A stretch of 54,053 nucleotides of DNA from Phycisphaerae bacterium (GTDB lineage Bacteria; Planctomycetota; Phycisphaerae; FEN-1346; JAACEH01), in NCBI GenBank assembly GCA_012729015.1, contig JAAYDY010000007.1:1-54053 (forward strand), read 5' to 3'. The notes under the pieces were generated by a model. That model was not told where the DNA came from, made no database searches, and saw nothing but the letters and a program-made list of their open reading frames with translations. Positions 9,024 to 17,952 of this stretch are shown here, one piece after another. Every line of letters starts with the position of its first letter. Position 1 is the first letter of the stretch. Made by a program: the position numbers and the translations under genes.

Positions 9024-9308
9024 GTAGGGTGGGTCCCCCGGACCCACGCGGAACGAGCCCGATAACCCGGGCGGCTCAGCCGAGAAGCCGCCGGGACTCT
9101 GCCGTGGCGAGGAGTGCCCGCCGGGCCAAGGTCAGCACCGTGAGAAGAAATGTGCCACCCGGCACGAAAGCCCGCCCACAGAGTGTCATGCAGGCACAAT
9201 ACGCTTCCGCTTCAGGCCAGGCAGCCGCAAAGTCCCGCGTGGGTCCGGTGGACCCACCCTACCCACTCTCGCACCCCTCACCACAAACGTGACGTACACC
9301 CCCGTGGC
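9024..9308. repeat. Family B (two copies) and family H repeats upstream of thi4
   Basis: Family B is at 9024-9050 (GTAGGGTGGGTCC / GGACCCACGCG) and inverted at 9236-9262. Family H (ACAAACGTGACGTA followed by CCCCCGTGGC) is at 9282-9308 and recurs at 36524-36601. The two B copies face each other. No gene was seen from 8956 to the thi4 promoter. Confidence 0.75.
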
Positions 9309-9326
9309 CCCTGGGGGGCTTTTCCC

Positions 9327-9355
9327 TTGACTCGCCACGGCGTCAATGGTACCTA
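9327..9355 (+). promoter_or_regulatory. Promoter of the TPP-riboswitch/thi4 transcript
   Basis: TTGACT (9327-9332), 17 bp, TACCTA (9350-9355). The predicted start near 9362 lies just before the aptamer. Confidence 0.55.
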
Positions 9356-9369
9356 GCTGCAACATGGAA

Positions 9370-9454
9370 CGGTTGGGGTGCCTGTCGGCGCGACTCGGCG
9401 GGCTGAGATCAGACCCATCGAACCTGATCCGGATCATGCCGGCGAAGGGAACCG
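9370..9454 (+). ncRNA. TPP riboswitch (THI element)
   Basis: The conserved TPP aptamer elements appear in order: GGGGTGC, GGCTGAGATC, ACCC, GAACCTGATCCGGATCATGC and GGCGAAGGGAA. The P1 stem pairs CGGTT (9370-9374) with AACCG (9450-9454). An intrinsic terminator follows, so thiamine pyrophosphate binding should stop transcription before thi4. Confidence 0.96.
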
Positions 9455-9473
9455 ATCGCGCGACGTAACGCCC

Positions 9474-9504
9474 AGGGGTCCCTCTGCCGGGGCCCTTTTT
9501 GTTT
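9474..9504 (+). terminator. Riboswitch-controlled intrinsic terminator
   Basis: Stem AGGG(G)TCCC / GGGGCCCT with loop TCTGCC, followed by TTTTTGTTT. It sits between the TPP aptamer and the thi4 ribosome site, the expected place for a termination-type expression platform. Confidence 0.8.
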
Positions 9505-9518
9505 GGAGGAGCACCACT

Positions 9519-10289
9519 GTGGAAGAGAAAATCACAGCCGCTATCGTGAACCGTTTCTTCGAGAAGCTCCGCAAGTCCCTGACCGTGGACGTGGTGGTCG
9601 TCGGGGCGGGGCCGTCGGGGATGATTGCCGCGAAGTACCTGGCCGATGCGGGCAAGTCGGTGGCCCTTTTCGAGCGCAAGCTGGCGCCCGGCGGGGGCAT
9701 CTGGGGCGGCGGCATGCTGATGAACGAGATTGTGTTCCAGGACGACGTGAAGGACATCCTGGACGATTTCGGTATCACGGCCGCGGATGCCGGCGACGGG
9801 TATCTGACGGCCGACGCCGTCGAGGTGGCCTCGGCCCTGATCTACCACAGCCGCAAGGCCGGCGCCGTCTTCTACAACGCCGTCAGCGTCGAGGACATCA
9901 TGTTCCACGAGAACCGCGTCTGCGGCGTGGTGATCAACTGGACGCCCGTGGAGCGGCTGCAGATGCACGTGGACCCGCTGGTGGTGACGGCCAGGGCGGT
10001 CATCGACGGCACGGGGCACCCGTCGGAGGTCGCGACCCTGGCGGCCCGGAAGGCCGGCATCCGCCTCGACACGCCCAGCGGCGGCGTCATGGGCGAGCGG
10101 CCCATGTGGATGGCCTCCGGCGAGGCCAGCACGGTGGAGAACACCAAGCGGCTCTATCCGGGCCTCTACTCCAGCGGCATGGCCGCCAACAACATCATGG
10201 GCGGTTTCCGCATGGGGCCGATCTTCGGCGGCATGTTCAAGAGCGGTCGCAAGGTGGCCGCGTTGATCCTCGACGACCTGGGCCGCTGA
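9519..10289 (+). CDS. thi4: Thiamine thiazole synthase, Thi4 family, sulfide-dependent type
   Basis: A 256-residue FAD/NAD-dependent Thi4 protein that should make the ADP-thiazole precursor of thiamine from NAD, glycine and sulfur. The Rossmann motif [15 protein letters not shown] is at 25-39 and the conserved [12 protein letters not shown] at 55-66. The C-terminus has the GERPMWM and [15 protein letters not shown] blocks. The position of the sulfur-donating Cys of yeast Thi4 is His150 here (LQMHVDP), as in archaeal enzymes that use free sulfide catalytically. It starts at the GTG 9519 with GGAGGA eight bases upstream; the longer open frame upstream covers the riboswitch and is not coding. 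It is a single-gene transcript under TPP control. Confidence 0.95.
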   Translation: MEEKITAAIVNRFFEKLRKSLTVDVVVVGAGPSGMIAAKYLADAGKSVALFERKLAPGGGIWGGGMLMNEIVFQDDVKDILDDFGITAADAGDGYLTADAVEVASALIYHSRKAGAVFYNAVSVEDIMFHENRVCGVVINWTPVERLQMHVDPLVVTARAVIDGTGHPSEVATLAARKAGIRLDTPSGGVMGERPMWMASGEASTVENTKRLYPGLYSSGMAANNIMGGFRMGPIFGGMFKSGRKVAALILDDLGR

Positions 10290-10322
10290 GGGGGGCGTCG
10301 TCGGCCGCTTGCCGTTGTCGTG

Positions 10323-11948
10323 CTACGGTGTGCCGACCTGTTCGGCAAGCCACAGTGCCGCCTCGGCGACGCTCTGCTTGTCGCGGTCGCGATCGACCCG
10401 GTAGTTGGCATCGCGCATGGCCTCGACCGGGATGCGGCCGATCAGGCCTCGCAGGGCCCGAACCAGGTGGCCATCCTCGGCCGCAGCGGCACTGAGCAAC
10501 ACAATGGCATCGTACGGCGGGATCACCTGCCCGGGGTCGGTCAGGGTCACGAGGTCGAATGCCGCGATGCGTCCGTCGCTCGAAAAGGCGCTGATGGCGT
10601 CCACCTCTCCGTTGCTCACCGCCAGGTACATGAAGGTCGAGTCCATCTCGACCTGGTTCTTCATGCGCAGGGCGTAGGCATCGCGCAGGCTCCGCCATTC
10701 CGGACGGCCGAAGAACTCGTAGTCTCCGGCGAGAACCAGTTCGGGCGAGTGGTCGGCCAGGTCGGCAATCGTGCGAAGGCCCATCTCCTGGGCCCGCTGG
10801 CGGGGCATGGCCAGGGCGTAGCTGTTCTCGAAGCCAAGCGACCCCAGGCAGCGGATCGAGTGGTTGGTGGCCAGCCACCACGTGACCTCGTCCAGGACCA
10901 CCGCGGCCGGAGCCGAGCCCTGGCGTCCCATGTGGTTGGCCCAGATGGTGCCGGAGTAGTCCACGTAGACGTCGATTTCGCCGGCGGCGAGCGAATCGAA
11001 TACCACGGTCGAGCCGAGCCCTTCGCGGCGTCGGGCGTCGTACCCGGCCTCTTGGAGCCGGTTCTGGATGAGTTGGGCCAGAATGAACTGTTCGGTAAAC
11101 GTCTTGGCGCCGACGCGGATGGGCCGGCGCAGGCGAAACTCCTGGCCGTCGACGGCCACGGCCCGGCCTCCGGTCTCGGTCTGTCCGGCGGCACGGACGA
11201 GGGCCGGAGCCGTCAGCCCCAGAACCAGGACCGCCGCCAGCAGGGCCCCGCACACCGCGCCCAACGCCCGGCGTCGTTGCTCCACGGCCTTCTCCAGTCC
11301 GCCGATCAGCATGTCCAGCATTACCGCCAGCAACGCGGCCGTCACGCAGCCGACCATGACCATGGCCCAGTTCTGTGTCTGGAGCCCCTTGAAGATGAAG
11401 TTGCCGAGGGAGCGTTGGCCGACGGGCGTCGAGAGCGTCGCGATGCCGACGACCCAGACCGTTGCGGTGCGTATGCCGGCCAGGATCACCGGCGCGGCCA
11501 GCGGCAGCTCCACCTTCCATAGCACCTGCGCAGGCGTCATGCCGACGCCGGTGGCGGCCTCCTTGACGGCGGGGTCGATGCCGAGGATGCCCGTTACGGT
11601 GTTGCGGACGATCGGGAGCATGCTGTAGAGGGTGAGCGAAATGACCGTCGGCCAGAATCCGAGGGCCGAGACATGGACACCCAGGGTCCATTGCATCAGC
11701 GCCCCCACGCCCACCAGCACCGGCACCATCAAGGCCAGCAGGGCGAGGCTCGGGATCGTCTGAATGACGCTGACGGCGGTCATCACCGGATAGCGCAGAT
11801 GCGCCCGGCGCGACAACGCCACGCCCAGGGGCAGACTGATGGCCAGGCCCGCCGCAAGGGCAATCACCGTGATCATCAGGTGGCTGGCCAGATGCGTCGG
11901 CACCAGAATCAGGAGGTGACCGGCGCGGTTGAAGAAGTCGCTCCACAT
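10323..11948 (-). CDS. Osmoprotectant ABC transporter, permease fused to substrate-binding protein
   Basis: A 541-residue fusion. Residues about 1-235 are an OpuC/ProW-type permease with several membrane segments and the EAA-loop region (DPAVKEAATGVGMTPAQVLWKVELP). After a further membrane segment (about 243-265), residues about 285-541 are an OpuAC/ProX-type binding protein (VGAKTFTEQFILAQLIQNRL, YDYSGT-like VYVDYSGT). The fusion tethers the binding protein to the outer face of the membrane. The likely substrate is glycine betaine, carnitine, choline or a related compatible solute. The ATG overlaps the stop of the ATPase gene by one base, giving a two-gene operon. Confidence 0.93.
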   Translation of the reverse strand: MWSDFFNRAGHLLILVPTHLASHLMITVIALAAGLAISLPLGVALSRRAHLRYPVMTAVSVIQTIPSLALLALMVPVLVGVGALMQWTLGVHVSALGFWPTVISLTLYSMLPIVRNTVTGILGIDPAVKEAATGVGMTPAQVLWKVELPLAAPVILAGIRTATVWVVGIATLSTPVGQRSLGNFIFKGLQTQNWAMVMVGCVTAALLAVMLDMLIGGLEKAVEQRRRALGAVCGALLAAVLVLGLTAPALVRAAGQTETGGRAVAVDGQEFRLRRPIRVGAKTFTEQFILAQLIQNRLQEAGYDARRREGLGSTVVFDSLAAGEIDVYVDYSGTIWANHMGRQGSAPAAVVLDEVTWWLATNHSIRCLGSLGFENSYALAMPRQRAQEMGLRTIADLADHSPELVLAGDYEFFGRPEWRSLRDAYALRMKNQVEMDSTFMYLAVSNGEVDAISAFSSDGRIAAFDLVTLTDPGQVIPPYDAIVLLSAAAAEDGHLVRALRGLIGRIPVEAMRDANYRVDRDRDKQSVAEAALWLAEQVGTP

Positions 11949-12727
11949 CAGGGGGTCTCTCCGTTGCCCGCGACGAGCAGGGCCTCAAGCTGGTCGGCCT
12001 GTCGCTTGGGCGTCTCCATGAGTTGCCGGACGTATGGGTCGCCCGGATCGGTCAGCAGGCAGTGCGGCGTGTCGAGCCGGAGGATCCGTCCCTGGCTCAT
12101 CACGGCAATCCGGTCGGCCAGCAACAGCGCCTCGGTCATGTCGTGGGTCACCATCACCGTCGTCAACGCCAATTGCCGGTGAATCCGCCGGTACTCGGTC
12201 TGAAGCGTGTCGCGCGTCAGCGGATCGAGGGCCCCGAACGGTTCGTCCATCAGCATGATCCGAGGCCTGCCTGCCAGGGCCCGGGCCAACCCGACCCGCT
12301 GCCGCTGCCCGCCCGAAAGCTGGTGAGGCATCCGGTCCCGGTACAGCTCGGGGTCCAGATTCACCAGCGTCAGCAACTCGTCCACGCGATCGGCAATCGC
12401 GTCGCCGGCCCACCCGAGCAGTTGCGGCACCACGGCGACGTTGCCGCCGATGGTCATGTGCGGAAACAACCCGATGTTCTGGAAGACATACCCCACGCCG
12501 CGTCGCAACTGCGACACGTCGAGGGTCGAGACATCGCGCCGGTCGATCTCGATCCGACCGCTCGTCGGTTCGATCAGCCGATTGATCATCTTCAGGGTCG
12601 TTGTCTTGCCGCACCCCGACTCGCCCAGGAGGACGAGCAACTCGCCCTCGGGAACCCTCAGCGTGACATGGTCCACGGCCCAGTCGCCGCCGTCGTATTT
12701 CTTTGCAGCCTCCAGCAGGTTGATCAC
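11948..12727 (-). CDS. Osmoprotectant ABC transporter ATP-binding protein
   Basis: A 259-residue ATPase of the OpuCA/ProV type. Walker A is GESGCGKTT (about 35-43), the Q-loop region is VFQNIGLFPH, the signature is LSGGQRQRVGLARAL, Walker B is IMLMDEPFGALDP, and the switch His is in VMVTHDM. The CBS regulatory domains found at the C-terminus of many OpuA/OpuC ATPases are absent. It is the first gene of the operon and feeds the fused permease/binding protein directly downstream. Confidence 0.93.
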   Translation of the reverse strand: MINLLEAAKKYDGGDWAVDHVTLRVPEGELLVLLGESGCGKTTTLKMINRLIEPTSGRIEIDRRDVSTLDVSQLRRGVGYVFQNIGLFPHMTIGGNVAVVPQLLGWAGDAIADRVDELLTLVNLDPELYRDRMPHQLSGGQRQRVGLARALAGRPRIMLMDEPFGALDPLTRDTLQTEYRRIHRQLALTTVMVTHDMTEALLLADRIAVMSQGRILRLDTPHCLLTDPGDPYVRQLMETPKRQADQLEALLVAGNGETP

Positions 12728-12789
12728 GGCAAAGACTCCCTATGTCCGCACCTGTGCCGCGGGGCAGTTCCCAGCCGATCGGAAGCCGC

Positions 12790-13584
12790 TCACGGCAACA
12801 TCGACATCGGAATCGGTTTCCGCTTGGTCGCGACCATGGCGATATAGTAGAGCGGCGTCCCGGTCACCGACAGGCGATGACGATATCGCCGATATGCCTG
12901 AACCTGGATGTACCCCTGCCTGCGAAGGCGGCGGACCAAGGCGCAGAAGCCAGTCTGGTCGGCATCCTCGTCAAGGAACGTCTCCTTGATGTTGAAGGCC
13001 AACCAACCCGGGCTCTCGATCAGGTTGCAGGCCTGGATGAACGCCTTCGTGGGGATGTCGTCGTAGCCCAGGGCGGCCACCGTCACCAGGGTGTTCAGAT
13101 GCGCGGCCTTGAGTTGGCCGAAGTCGGCATGCTCCGACTCGGTCAGATCGCAGACGAAGTAGTCGTTGTAGGCCTTCGGACGATCGCGTCGGGCGGCGGA
13201 CCGGGCCTCCGGCAGAATGTCGACGCCGTAGATCGTCTTCACGCCCGACCGTCGCAACTGGTCGGCCACCATGCCGTTGCCGGCCCCCATGTCCAGCACG
13301 CGGAGGTCATCCATGTCCTGGGTGAAGTCCGACAACACCTCCTCGAGCAACCCCACCACACGCTCCGGGCTGCAGCACTTCAGCCGACGAGGAAACAAGG
13401 ATTCGTACAGGTTCGGCACATTGTAAATCTCGCCGTAGTCGTGCAGGCGAATGCGCCGCCACTGGTTGCCGATGCGGGCTTCGCACCATTCCTCGTTCTG
13501 GTCCAGTGAGGCAGCCACCTGCGGCAACCGCAGGGGGATGCCTCCGAACTGCTCGCCAATGGGATGGGATTGTTGCTGGGTCAT
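12790..13584 (-). CDS. SAM-dependent methyltransferase, class I
   Basis: A 264-residue protein with a class I methyltransferase core. Motif I is VLDMGAGNGMVADQL, and GVDILPEA follows as the acidic post-I region. The N-terminal ~90 residues carry no recognised domain. The start is the ATG at 13584, with AAAGGA about six bases upstream; an in-frame codon at 13614 is less likely. The methyl acceptor is unknown and no neighbour indicates a pathway. Confidence 0.78.
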   Translation of the reverse strand: MTQQQSHPIGEQFGGIPLRLPQVAASLDQNEEWCEARIGNQWRRIRLHDYGEIYNVPNLYESLFPRRLKCCSPERVVGLLEEVLSDFTQDMDDLRVLDMGAGNGMVADQLRRSGVKTIYGVDILPEARSAARRDRPKAYNDYFVCDLTESEHADFGQLKAAHLNTLVTVAALGYDDIPTKAFIQACNLIESPGWLAFNIKETFLDEDADQTGFCALVRRLRRQGYIQVQAYRRYRHRLSVTGTPLYYIAMVATKRKPIPMSMLP

Positions 13585-14037
13585 GGTTGTTCCTTTCGCC
13601 CCGAAACGGGACACAAGAGTTGCGAAAGTGACACCACGAACCTGCCACGTGACAGGAACGCCTTGCCATGGATGTTGGATACCGTCCAGTCTTTACAGAT
13701 TCCTGAGACATCTGCAAGGGGAAAACTCGGAGAGCACAGCATGTGGGGCCTGCTGACCAATGAGGGCACAAGGGGCGGCGTCCTCATGGTGCATCCGCCC
13801 TCGGCGGCCGCAACTGGCCGGTGGTGTCCGTTACGGCGGCATCGGCACTGCCGGGAGTGTGCTTCGGCTGCGCGGCCAGGGGGCCCTCCGTGAGCCCGAG
13901 CCTGCTCCCTCAGGACGCGGCATCCTTTTCTGCGAACGCCCCGCACCACGTTCTTGCCCGCGGCATGGCGACGGCGTAGAATCATCCGACTTGCTCGCAG
14001 TGCGATGATGCACCCTGCGGCCAGATTCGGAATGCCC
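13585..14037. other. Intergenic region between divergent methyltransferase and exporter genes
   Basis: No credible gene. It holds the TauE-gene promoter at 13954-13982. Open frames here lack ribosome sites. Confidence 0.6.
13954..13982 (+). promoter_or_regulatory. Promoter of the TauE/SafE gene
   Basis: TTGCCC (13954-13959), 17 bp, TAGAAT (13977-13982). Confidence 0.6.
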
Positions 14038-14946
14038 ATGAGCGATCTGATGCTCTCGTTGAATATGACGGCCGTCGACGAGCCGGTGCGGTACCTTGTG
14101 TTCGGCACGGCGGCCGCCCTGCTGGTCAGCATGGGCAAGGCCGGCTTCGGCGGCGGCGTGGGGCTCCTGAGCTACCCGCTGATGATCATGGCCTGCGGCG
14201 ACCAGACGCGAAAGGCCGCCGGCATCATGCTGCCTCTGCTGGTGCTGTGCGACTACGTGTCGGTGCTGGCGTGGTGGCGTCGGTGGCACATTCCCGCGGC
14301 GATGCGGCTGGTGCCGGGGATGCTGGCGGGCCTGGTGGTCGGTTTCGCCGCGCTGGCGGCCATGGGACGGCTCGACGAGTTGCGCGGCCTCCGCGGCGGG
14401 GGTCCGAGTCCGGCCGATGCGGCGCTGATGCTCCTGGTGGGGCTGATCGCCCTGGGCTTCGTGGCTCTGCAACTGTCGCGACGACGCACGAGCGGCGCAA
14501 CGCCGGCCGCATCGTCTCCCGTGGCGGCTGACGACGGCGCCCCGGAGCCGCCGGCGCCGCGCCCCGGGTTCTGGGAGACCGCCACCCTCGGCACCGCCGC
14601 CGGCGTCACGACGATGCTGGCCCACGCCGCCGGCCCCATCGCCACGATCTACATGCTGCGGCACGACATGCCCAAGGATCGGTTCGCCGCCACCACGAGC
14701 TTCTTCTTCTGGATCGCCAACCAGATCAAGATTCCTCTGTATGTCGCCCTCGGCATGATGAACCGCGAGACCCTGGCGGCCGCCGTGTGGCTGGCTCCGG
14801 GCATCGTCGCCGGATCGCTGCTGGGCGTGGCCCTGAACCGCCGCCTGCGGCAGACGCATTTCACGGGCGTCGTCTACGCGCTGCTGTCGGTCGTGGGCGT
14901 TCACCTGATCGTCAAGTCCATCATGGCCTTCCGCGGCCTGGCCTGA
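14038..14946 (+). CDS. TauE/SafE-family sulfite/anion exporter
   Basis: A 302-residue polytopic membrane protein with about eight helices. The two family half-repeats are visible (GMGKAGFGGGVGLLSYPLM-like SMGKAGFGGGVGLLS near the N-terminus, and GTAAGVTTMLAHAAGPIATIY in the second half). An Ala/Pro-rich cytoplasmic loop separates them. Family members export sulfite, sulfoacetate or related anions; the substrate here is not known. The start is uncertain: ATG 14038 is preferred because it lies about 55 bases after the promoter -10 and gives a normal length, but ATG 14032 is equally readable. Confidence 0.85.
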   Translation: MSDLMLSLNMTAVDEPVRYLVFGTAAALLVSMGKAGFGGGVGLLSYPLMIMACGDQTRKAAGIMLPLLVLCDYVSVLAWWRRWHIPAAMRLVPGMLAGLVVGFAALAAMGRLDELRGLRGGGPSPADAALMLLVGLIALGFVALQLSRRRTSGATPAASSPVAADDGAPEPPAPRPGFWETATLGTAAGVTTMLAHAAGPIATIYMLRHDMPKDRFAATTSFFFWIANQIKIPLYVALGMMNRETLAAAVWLAPGIVAGSLLGVALNRRLRQTHFTGVVYALLSVVGVHLIVKSIMAFRGLA

Positions 14947-14966
14947 GCCCCCCGGGGGCAGTATCC

Positions 14967-15040
14967 AGGTCGCGTCAACAGACCCGACGGATTCGTCGCC
15001 TTGTTCCCGCCTCGGGGTGTCGCGTCTGTTGACCCCGACC
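14967..15040. repeat. Family E inverted repeat
   Basis: An arm AGGTCGCGTCAACAGACCCG (14967-14986) is answered by an inverted arm at 15018-15040 (GTCGCGTCTGTTGACC, then CCGACCT). A more perfect relative is at 25396-25469. Confidence 0.7.
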
Positions 15041-15066
15041 TCCGTGCTCGAACAGAGAGCCCGCTG

Positions 15067-15095
15067 TTGCCATGGGCGCGTCAGCGTCCTATAAT
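15067..15095 (+). promoter_or_regulatory. Promoter of the C_GCAxxG_C_C / dinG operon
   Basis: TTGCCA (15067-15072), 17 bp, TATAAT (15090-15095): a near-consensus housekeeping promoter. Confidence 0.75.
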
Positions 15096-15170
15096 CCCGG
15101 CTTGTGTCCGTATCGGCGTCGGTGAACGGACCGGGACCCTGCACGACTGAGCACAACCGCGGAGGACGAT

Positions 15171-15635
15171 ATGACGGATCCGAAGCTTGTGGGCGAGGCG
15201 GCCGAGGAGTTGTTCCAGCAACAGGCCTATAACTGCTGCGAGTCGGTGGCCACGGCCGTGGCGCGGGCGATCGGGTACGACTGCGGCTGTCTGCCGGCCC
15301 TGGCCACCGGCATGGGCGGCGGCGTCGGCCACACCGGCCAGGTCTGCGGCGCGATCACCGGCGGCGTGATGGCCCTGGGTCTCGGCGTCGCGCGGCTCGG
15401 CCTGAAGAACCATGCCGCCGAGAAGGACAAGGCCAACGAGTGGGCCTCCGAACTCGTCGAAGTCTTCAACCGCGAGTTCAACTACACCACCTGCCACGAC
15501 CTGATCGGCATCGACTTCGCCGCCGCCGACTGGCGCACCGAGTACGGGCAGAAGGGGTGCAAGGCCCGGTGCTCGCGGTTCGTGAACTTCGCCGCGGCCT
15601 GGACGGCGGCGCACCTGGCGGCCGAGTGCCCGTAA
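15171..15635 (+). CDS. C_GCAxxG_C_C family redox-type protein
   Basis: A 154-residue soluble protein with the family's Cys pattern: YNCCES (N-terminal), YDCGCL, GQVCGAITGGVMALGLG (the C-GCAxxG core), then TTCHDL and KGCKARCSRF near the C-terminus. Members are putative redox-active or metal-binding proteins of uncertain function, often found near electron-transfer or metal genes. GGAGG precedes the ATG by a normal distance. The next gene, an Fe-S helicase, starts 45 bases downstream with no promoter or terminator between them, so the two are probably co-transcribed. Confidence 0.88.
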   Translation: MTDPKLVGEAAEELFQQQAYNCCESVATAVARAIGYDCGCLPALATGMGGGVGHTGQVCGAITGGVMALGLGVARLGLKNHAAEKDKANEWASELVEVFNREFNYTTCHDLIGIDFAAADWRTEYGQKGCKARCSRFVNFAAAWTAAHLAAECP

Positions 15636-15679
15636 GTGATTTCCGTGTGCCCGCCGATCGCCAAGGGAGACCGGTTGCC

Positions 15680-17677
15680 GTGATCAGCGTCAAGGAGTTC
15701 CTCGGCCCGGACGGCCCGATTGCCGCGCGGCTGTCGCACTACGAGTTCCGCCAGGAACAGTCGTCCATGGCCGAGGCCGTCGAGGGGGCCCAGCAGGCCA
15801 ACCGGCACCTCGTCGTCGAGGCCGGCACGGGCGTCGGCAAGAGCTTCGCGTACCTGGTTCCCTGCCTGGCGCAGGCGACCGAGCGCGGCCGCAGGGCCGT
15901 CGTTTCCACCTACACCATCAGCCTCCAGGAACAGTTGATGGCCAAGGACATTCCGCTGCTGGCCTCGGTCTGGCCCGACGAGTTCCGGGCTGTCCTGGTC
16001 AAGGGGCGGAGCAACTACCTGTGCCTGCGCCGCCTGGAGCGGGCCACGCAGCGCGCTGCCGCACTGTTCGTCACCGACGACGACGTGGCCCAGCTCAAGC
16101 AGATCGTCGAGTGGGCCTACCAGACCGAGGACGGGACCCTCTCGGACCTCGATCCGCAGCCCAGTCGCCACGTCTGGTCGCGCGTCTCCAGCGAGCAGGG
16201 CAACTGCCTCGGCCGCAAGTGTCCCCACGAGGGCAAGTGCTTCTACCAGCGCATGCGGCGGCGGATGATGCAGGCCGATCTGCTCGTGGTGAACCATTCG
16301 CTGCTGCTGAGCGATCTGGCCATCCGGGCCGAGGGCAGCGAGTTTCTGCCGTCGTATTCGCTCCTGGTCGTGGACGAGGCTCACAACCTGGAGTCCGTGG
16401 CCAGCGACGCGTTCGGCATCGAGGTGGCCTCGGGCCAGGTTCGTTACCTGCTGGACGGCCTCTACAACGCGCAGACCGACCGCGGCCTGCTGGCGGGATT
16501 TCGCGACAAGGACGCCCTCGACGCGGTCCGGACGGCCTCGGTTGCCGCCGCCGAATTGTTCGACAGCGTCCGCGACTACGCCGCGGGCCAGGCCCGGGCC
16601 AACGGCCGCATCGTCGAGCCCGACGTCGTGCCCAATCCGCTTTCGCCGGCCCTGGCCGCGTTGCACACGGTCCTCCGCGGTCTGCTGAAGCGATGTCCCC
16701 AGGAGGACGACCGCCTGGAAGTGGCCGGCGCGATGGACCGCTGCATGAACCTCTCGGCGTCGGTGGCCGATTTCGTCGGCCAGGCGCGCGAGCAGTCGGT
16801 GTACTGGGTCGAAACCGGCGGCGACGCGGCCCTCGCCGGCGCCGCCGACCGGGTCGTCCTCCACTGTCAGCCGATTCACGTCGGAACCCTGCTGCGGCAG
16901 CAACTGTTCATGCACGTCGATTGCGCCGTGCTGACCAGCGCCACGCTGGCCGTCGGCGCCGAGGCCCCGTTCGATTACATCAAGAACCGCCTCGGCCTGA
17001 TCGATCCGCTGGAAGTCCAGCTCGGCAGCCCGTTTGACTACGCCGAGCAGATGGTCGTCCACGTGGAGGCCGGCCTGGGCGACCCGAATTCGCTGGACAC
17101 CTTCGTGCCGCGGGCCGTCGAACGCATTCTCCATTACATCCGCCTGACCGAGGGCAAGGCGTTCGTCCTGTTCACCAGTTACCGGATGCTGAACCAGGTG
17201 GCGGCCCTCGTTCGCGAGCCGCTGAAGTCCATGGGCATCAAGATGTTCCAGCAGGGCGGCCGACTGCCGCGCAGCGTCATGCTCGACCGCTTCCGCCGCG
17301 ATATCCACAGCGTCCTGCTCGGCACCGAGAGTTTCTGGCAGGGCGTGGACGTGCCGGGCGAAAGCCTGTCGAACGTCATCATCACGAAATTGCCCTTCGC
17401 CGTGCCCGATCAGCCCGTGACCGAGGCCCGCATCGACGAGATCCGACGCCAGGGCGGCAACCCATTCATGGACTACCAGATTCCCGAAGCGGTGTTGCGG
17501 CTGAAGCAGGGGATCGGGCGGCTCATCCGCACCCGGGACGACCGCGGCATCGTCGTCATTCTCGACAACCGGGTCGTCACGAAGCGCTACGGGCGGCTCT
17601 TCCTGGAGAGCCTGCCGGAGTGTCCCGTGGAGATTCATCGTCCCGCGCCGCCCTCTCGCCGCCCCGGCGGTCGTTAG
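15680..17677 (+). CDS. dinG: DinG/YoaA-type ATP-dependent Fe-S DNA helicase
   Basis: A 665-residue superfamily 2 helicase of the XPD-like class, expected to unwind forked or damaged DNA and DNA-RNA hybrids. Walker A is EAGTGVGKS (47-55). Four Cys at 115, 176, 181 and 187 form the Fe-S cluster pattern (YLCLRR, NCLGRKCPHEGKCFY). The DEAH box is at 232-235 (VVDEAHN). C-terminal motifs include FWQGVDVPGE and KQGIGRLIRT (motif VI). There is no exonuclease domain. The start is the GTG 15680 with AAGGGAGA nine bases upstream; the open frame upstream of it is out-of-frame overlap with the previous gene. It follows a Cys-rich redox-type protein, a natural partner for an Fe-S enzyme, although that link is inference. 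Confidence 0.94.
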   Translation: MISVKEFLGPDGPIAARLSHYEFRQEQSSMAEAVEGAQQANRHLVVEAGTGVGKSFAYLVPCLAQATERGRRAVVSTYTISLQEQLMAKDIPLLASVWPDEFRAVLVKGRSNYLCLRRLERATQRAAALFVTDDDVAQLKQIVEWAYQTEDGTLSDLDPQPSRHVWSRVSSEQGNCLGRKCPHEGKCFYQRMRRRMMQADLLVVNHSLLLSDLAIRAEGSEFLPSYSLLVVDEAHNLESVASDAFGIEVASGQVRYLLDGLYNAQTDRGLLAGFRDKDALDAVRTASVAAAELFDSVRDYAAGQARANGRIVEPDVVPNPLSPALAALHTVLRGLLKRCPQEDDRLEVAGAMDRCMNLSASVADFVGQAREQSVYWVETGGDAALAGAADRVVLHCQPIHVGTLLRQQLFMHVDCAVLTSATLAVGAEAPFDYIKNRLGLIDPLEVQLGSPFDYAEQMVVHVEAGLGDPNSLDTFVPRAVERILHYIRLTEGKAFVLFTSYRMLNQVAALVREPLKSMGIKMFQQGGRLPRSVMLDRFRRDIHSVLLGTESFWQGVDVPGESLSNVIITKLPFAVPDQPVTEARIDEIRRQGGNPFMDYQIPEAVLRLKQGIGRLIRTRDDRGIVVILDNRVVTKRYGRLFLESLPECPVEIHRPAPPSRRPGGR

Positions 17678-17693
17678 CACTGCAATGCTGCAC

Positions 17694-17807
17694 TGTGGCA
17701 TCGGCATCCTGCCCATGCGTCCCACGGGCAGAAGAGACAGTGGACGAACCGCGCCTTGCAGGGCCAGGATGGCCCTGCCACGCACGGACAGGATGCCCGT
17801 GCCACGG
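17694..17807. repeat. Long family C repeat (about 115 bp)
   Basis: Consecutive hairpin cores GGCATCCTGCCC, CCACGGGCAG, GCAGGGCCAGGATGGCCC and GGACAGGATGCCCGTGCC. Nearly the same ~115-bp arrangement is found at 40497-40608. Confidence 0.8.
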
Positions 17808-17843
17808 GAGGGGCGGCCCGGCGTCGTCGTCGCACTAATATCG

Positions 17844-17872
17844 TTGCCGCCATGGCGTCGGGGGCCTATAAT
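17844..17872 (+). promoter_or_regulatory. Promoter of the PSP1/RicT-like gene
   Basis: TTGCCG (17844-17849), 17 bp, TATAAT (17867-17872). Confidence 0.7.
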
Positions 17873-17952
17873 GCCTTGGTCTTGACCGGCAAGGGCGATG
17901 CGTCGCGCACCGGACGCCGCCCGCCGACAGAGCGGAAGGACTCTGCACAGGC

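Noticed and set aside
9378..9518. A 47-residue N-terminal extension of Thi4
   Set aside because: It translates the riboswitch and its terminator. GTG 9519 has a good ribosome site and gives the family length.
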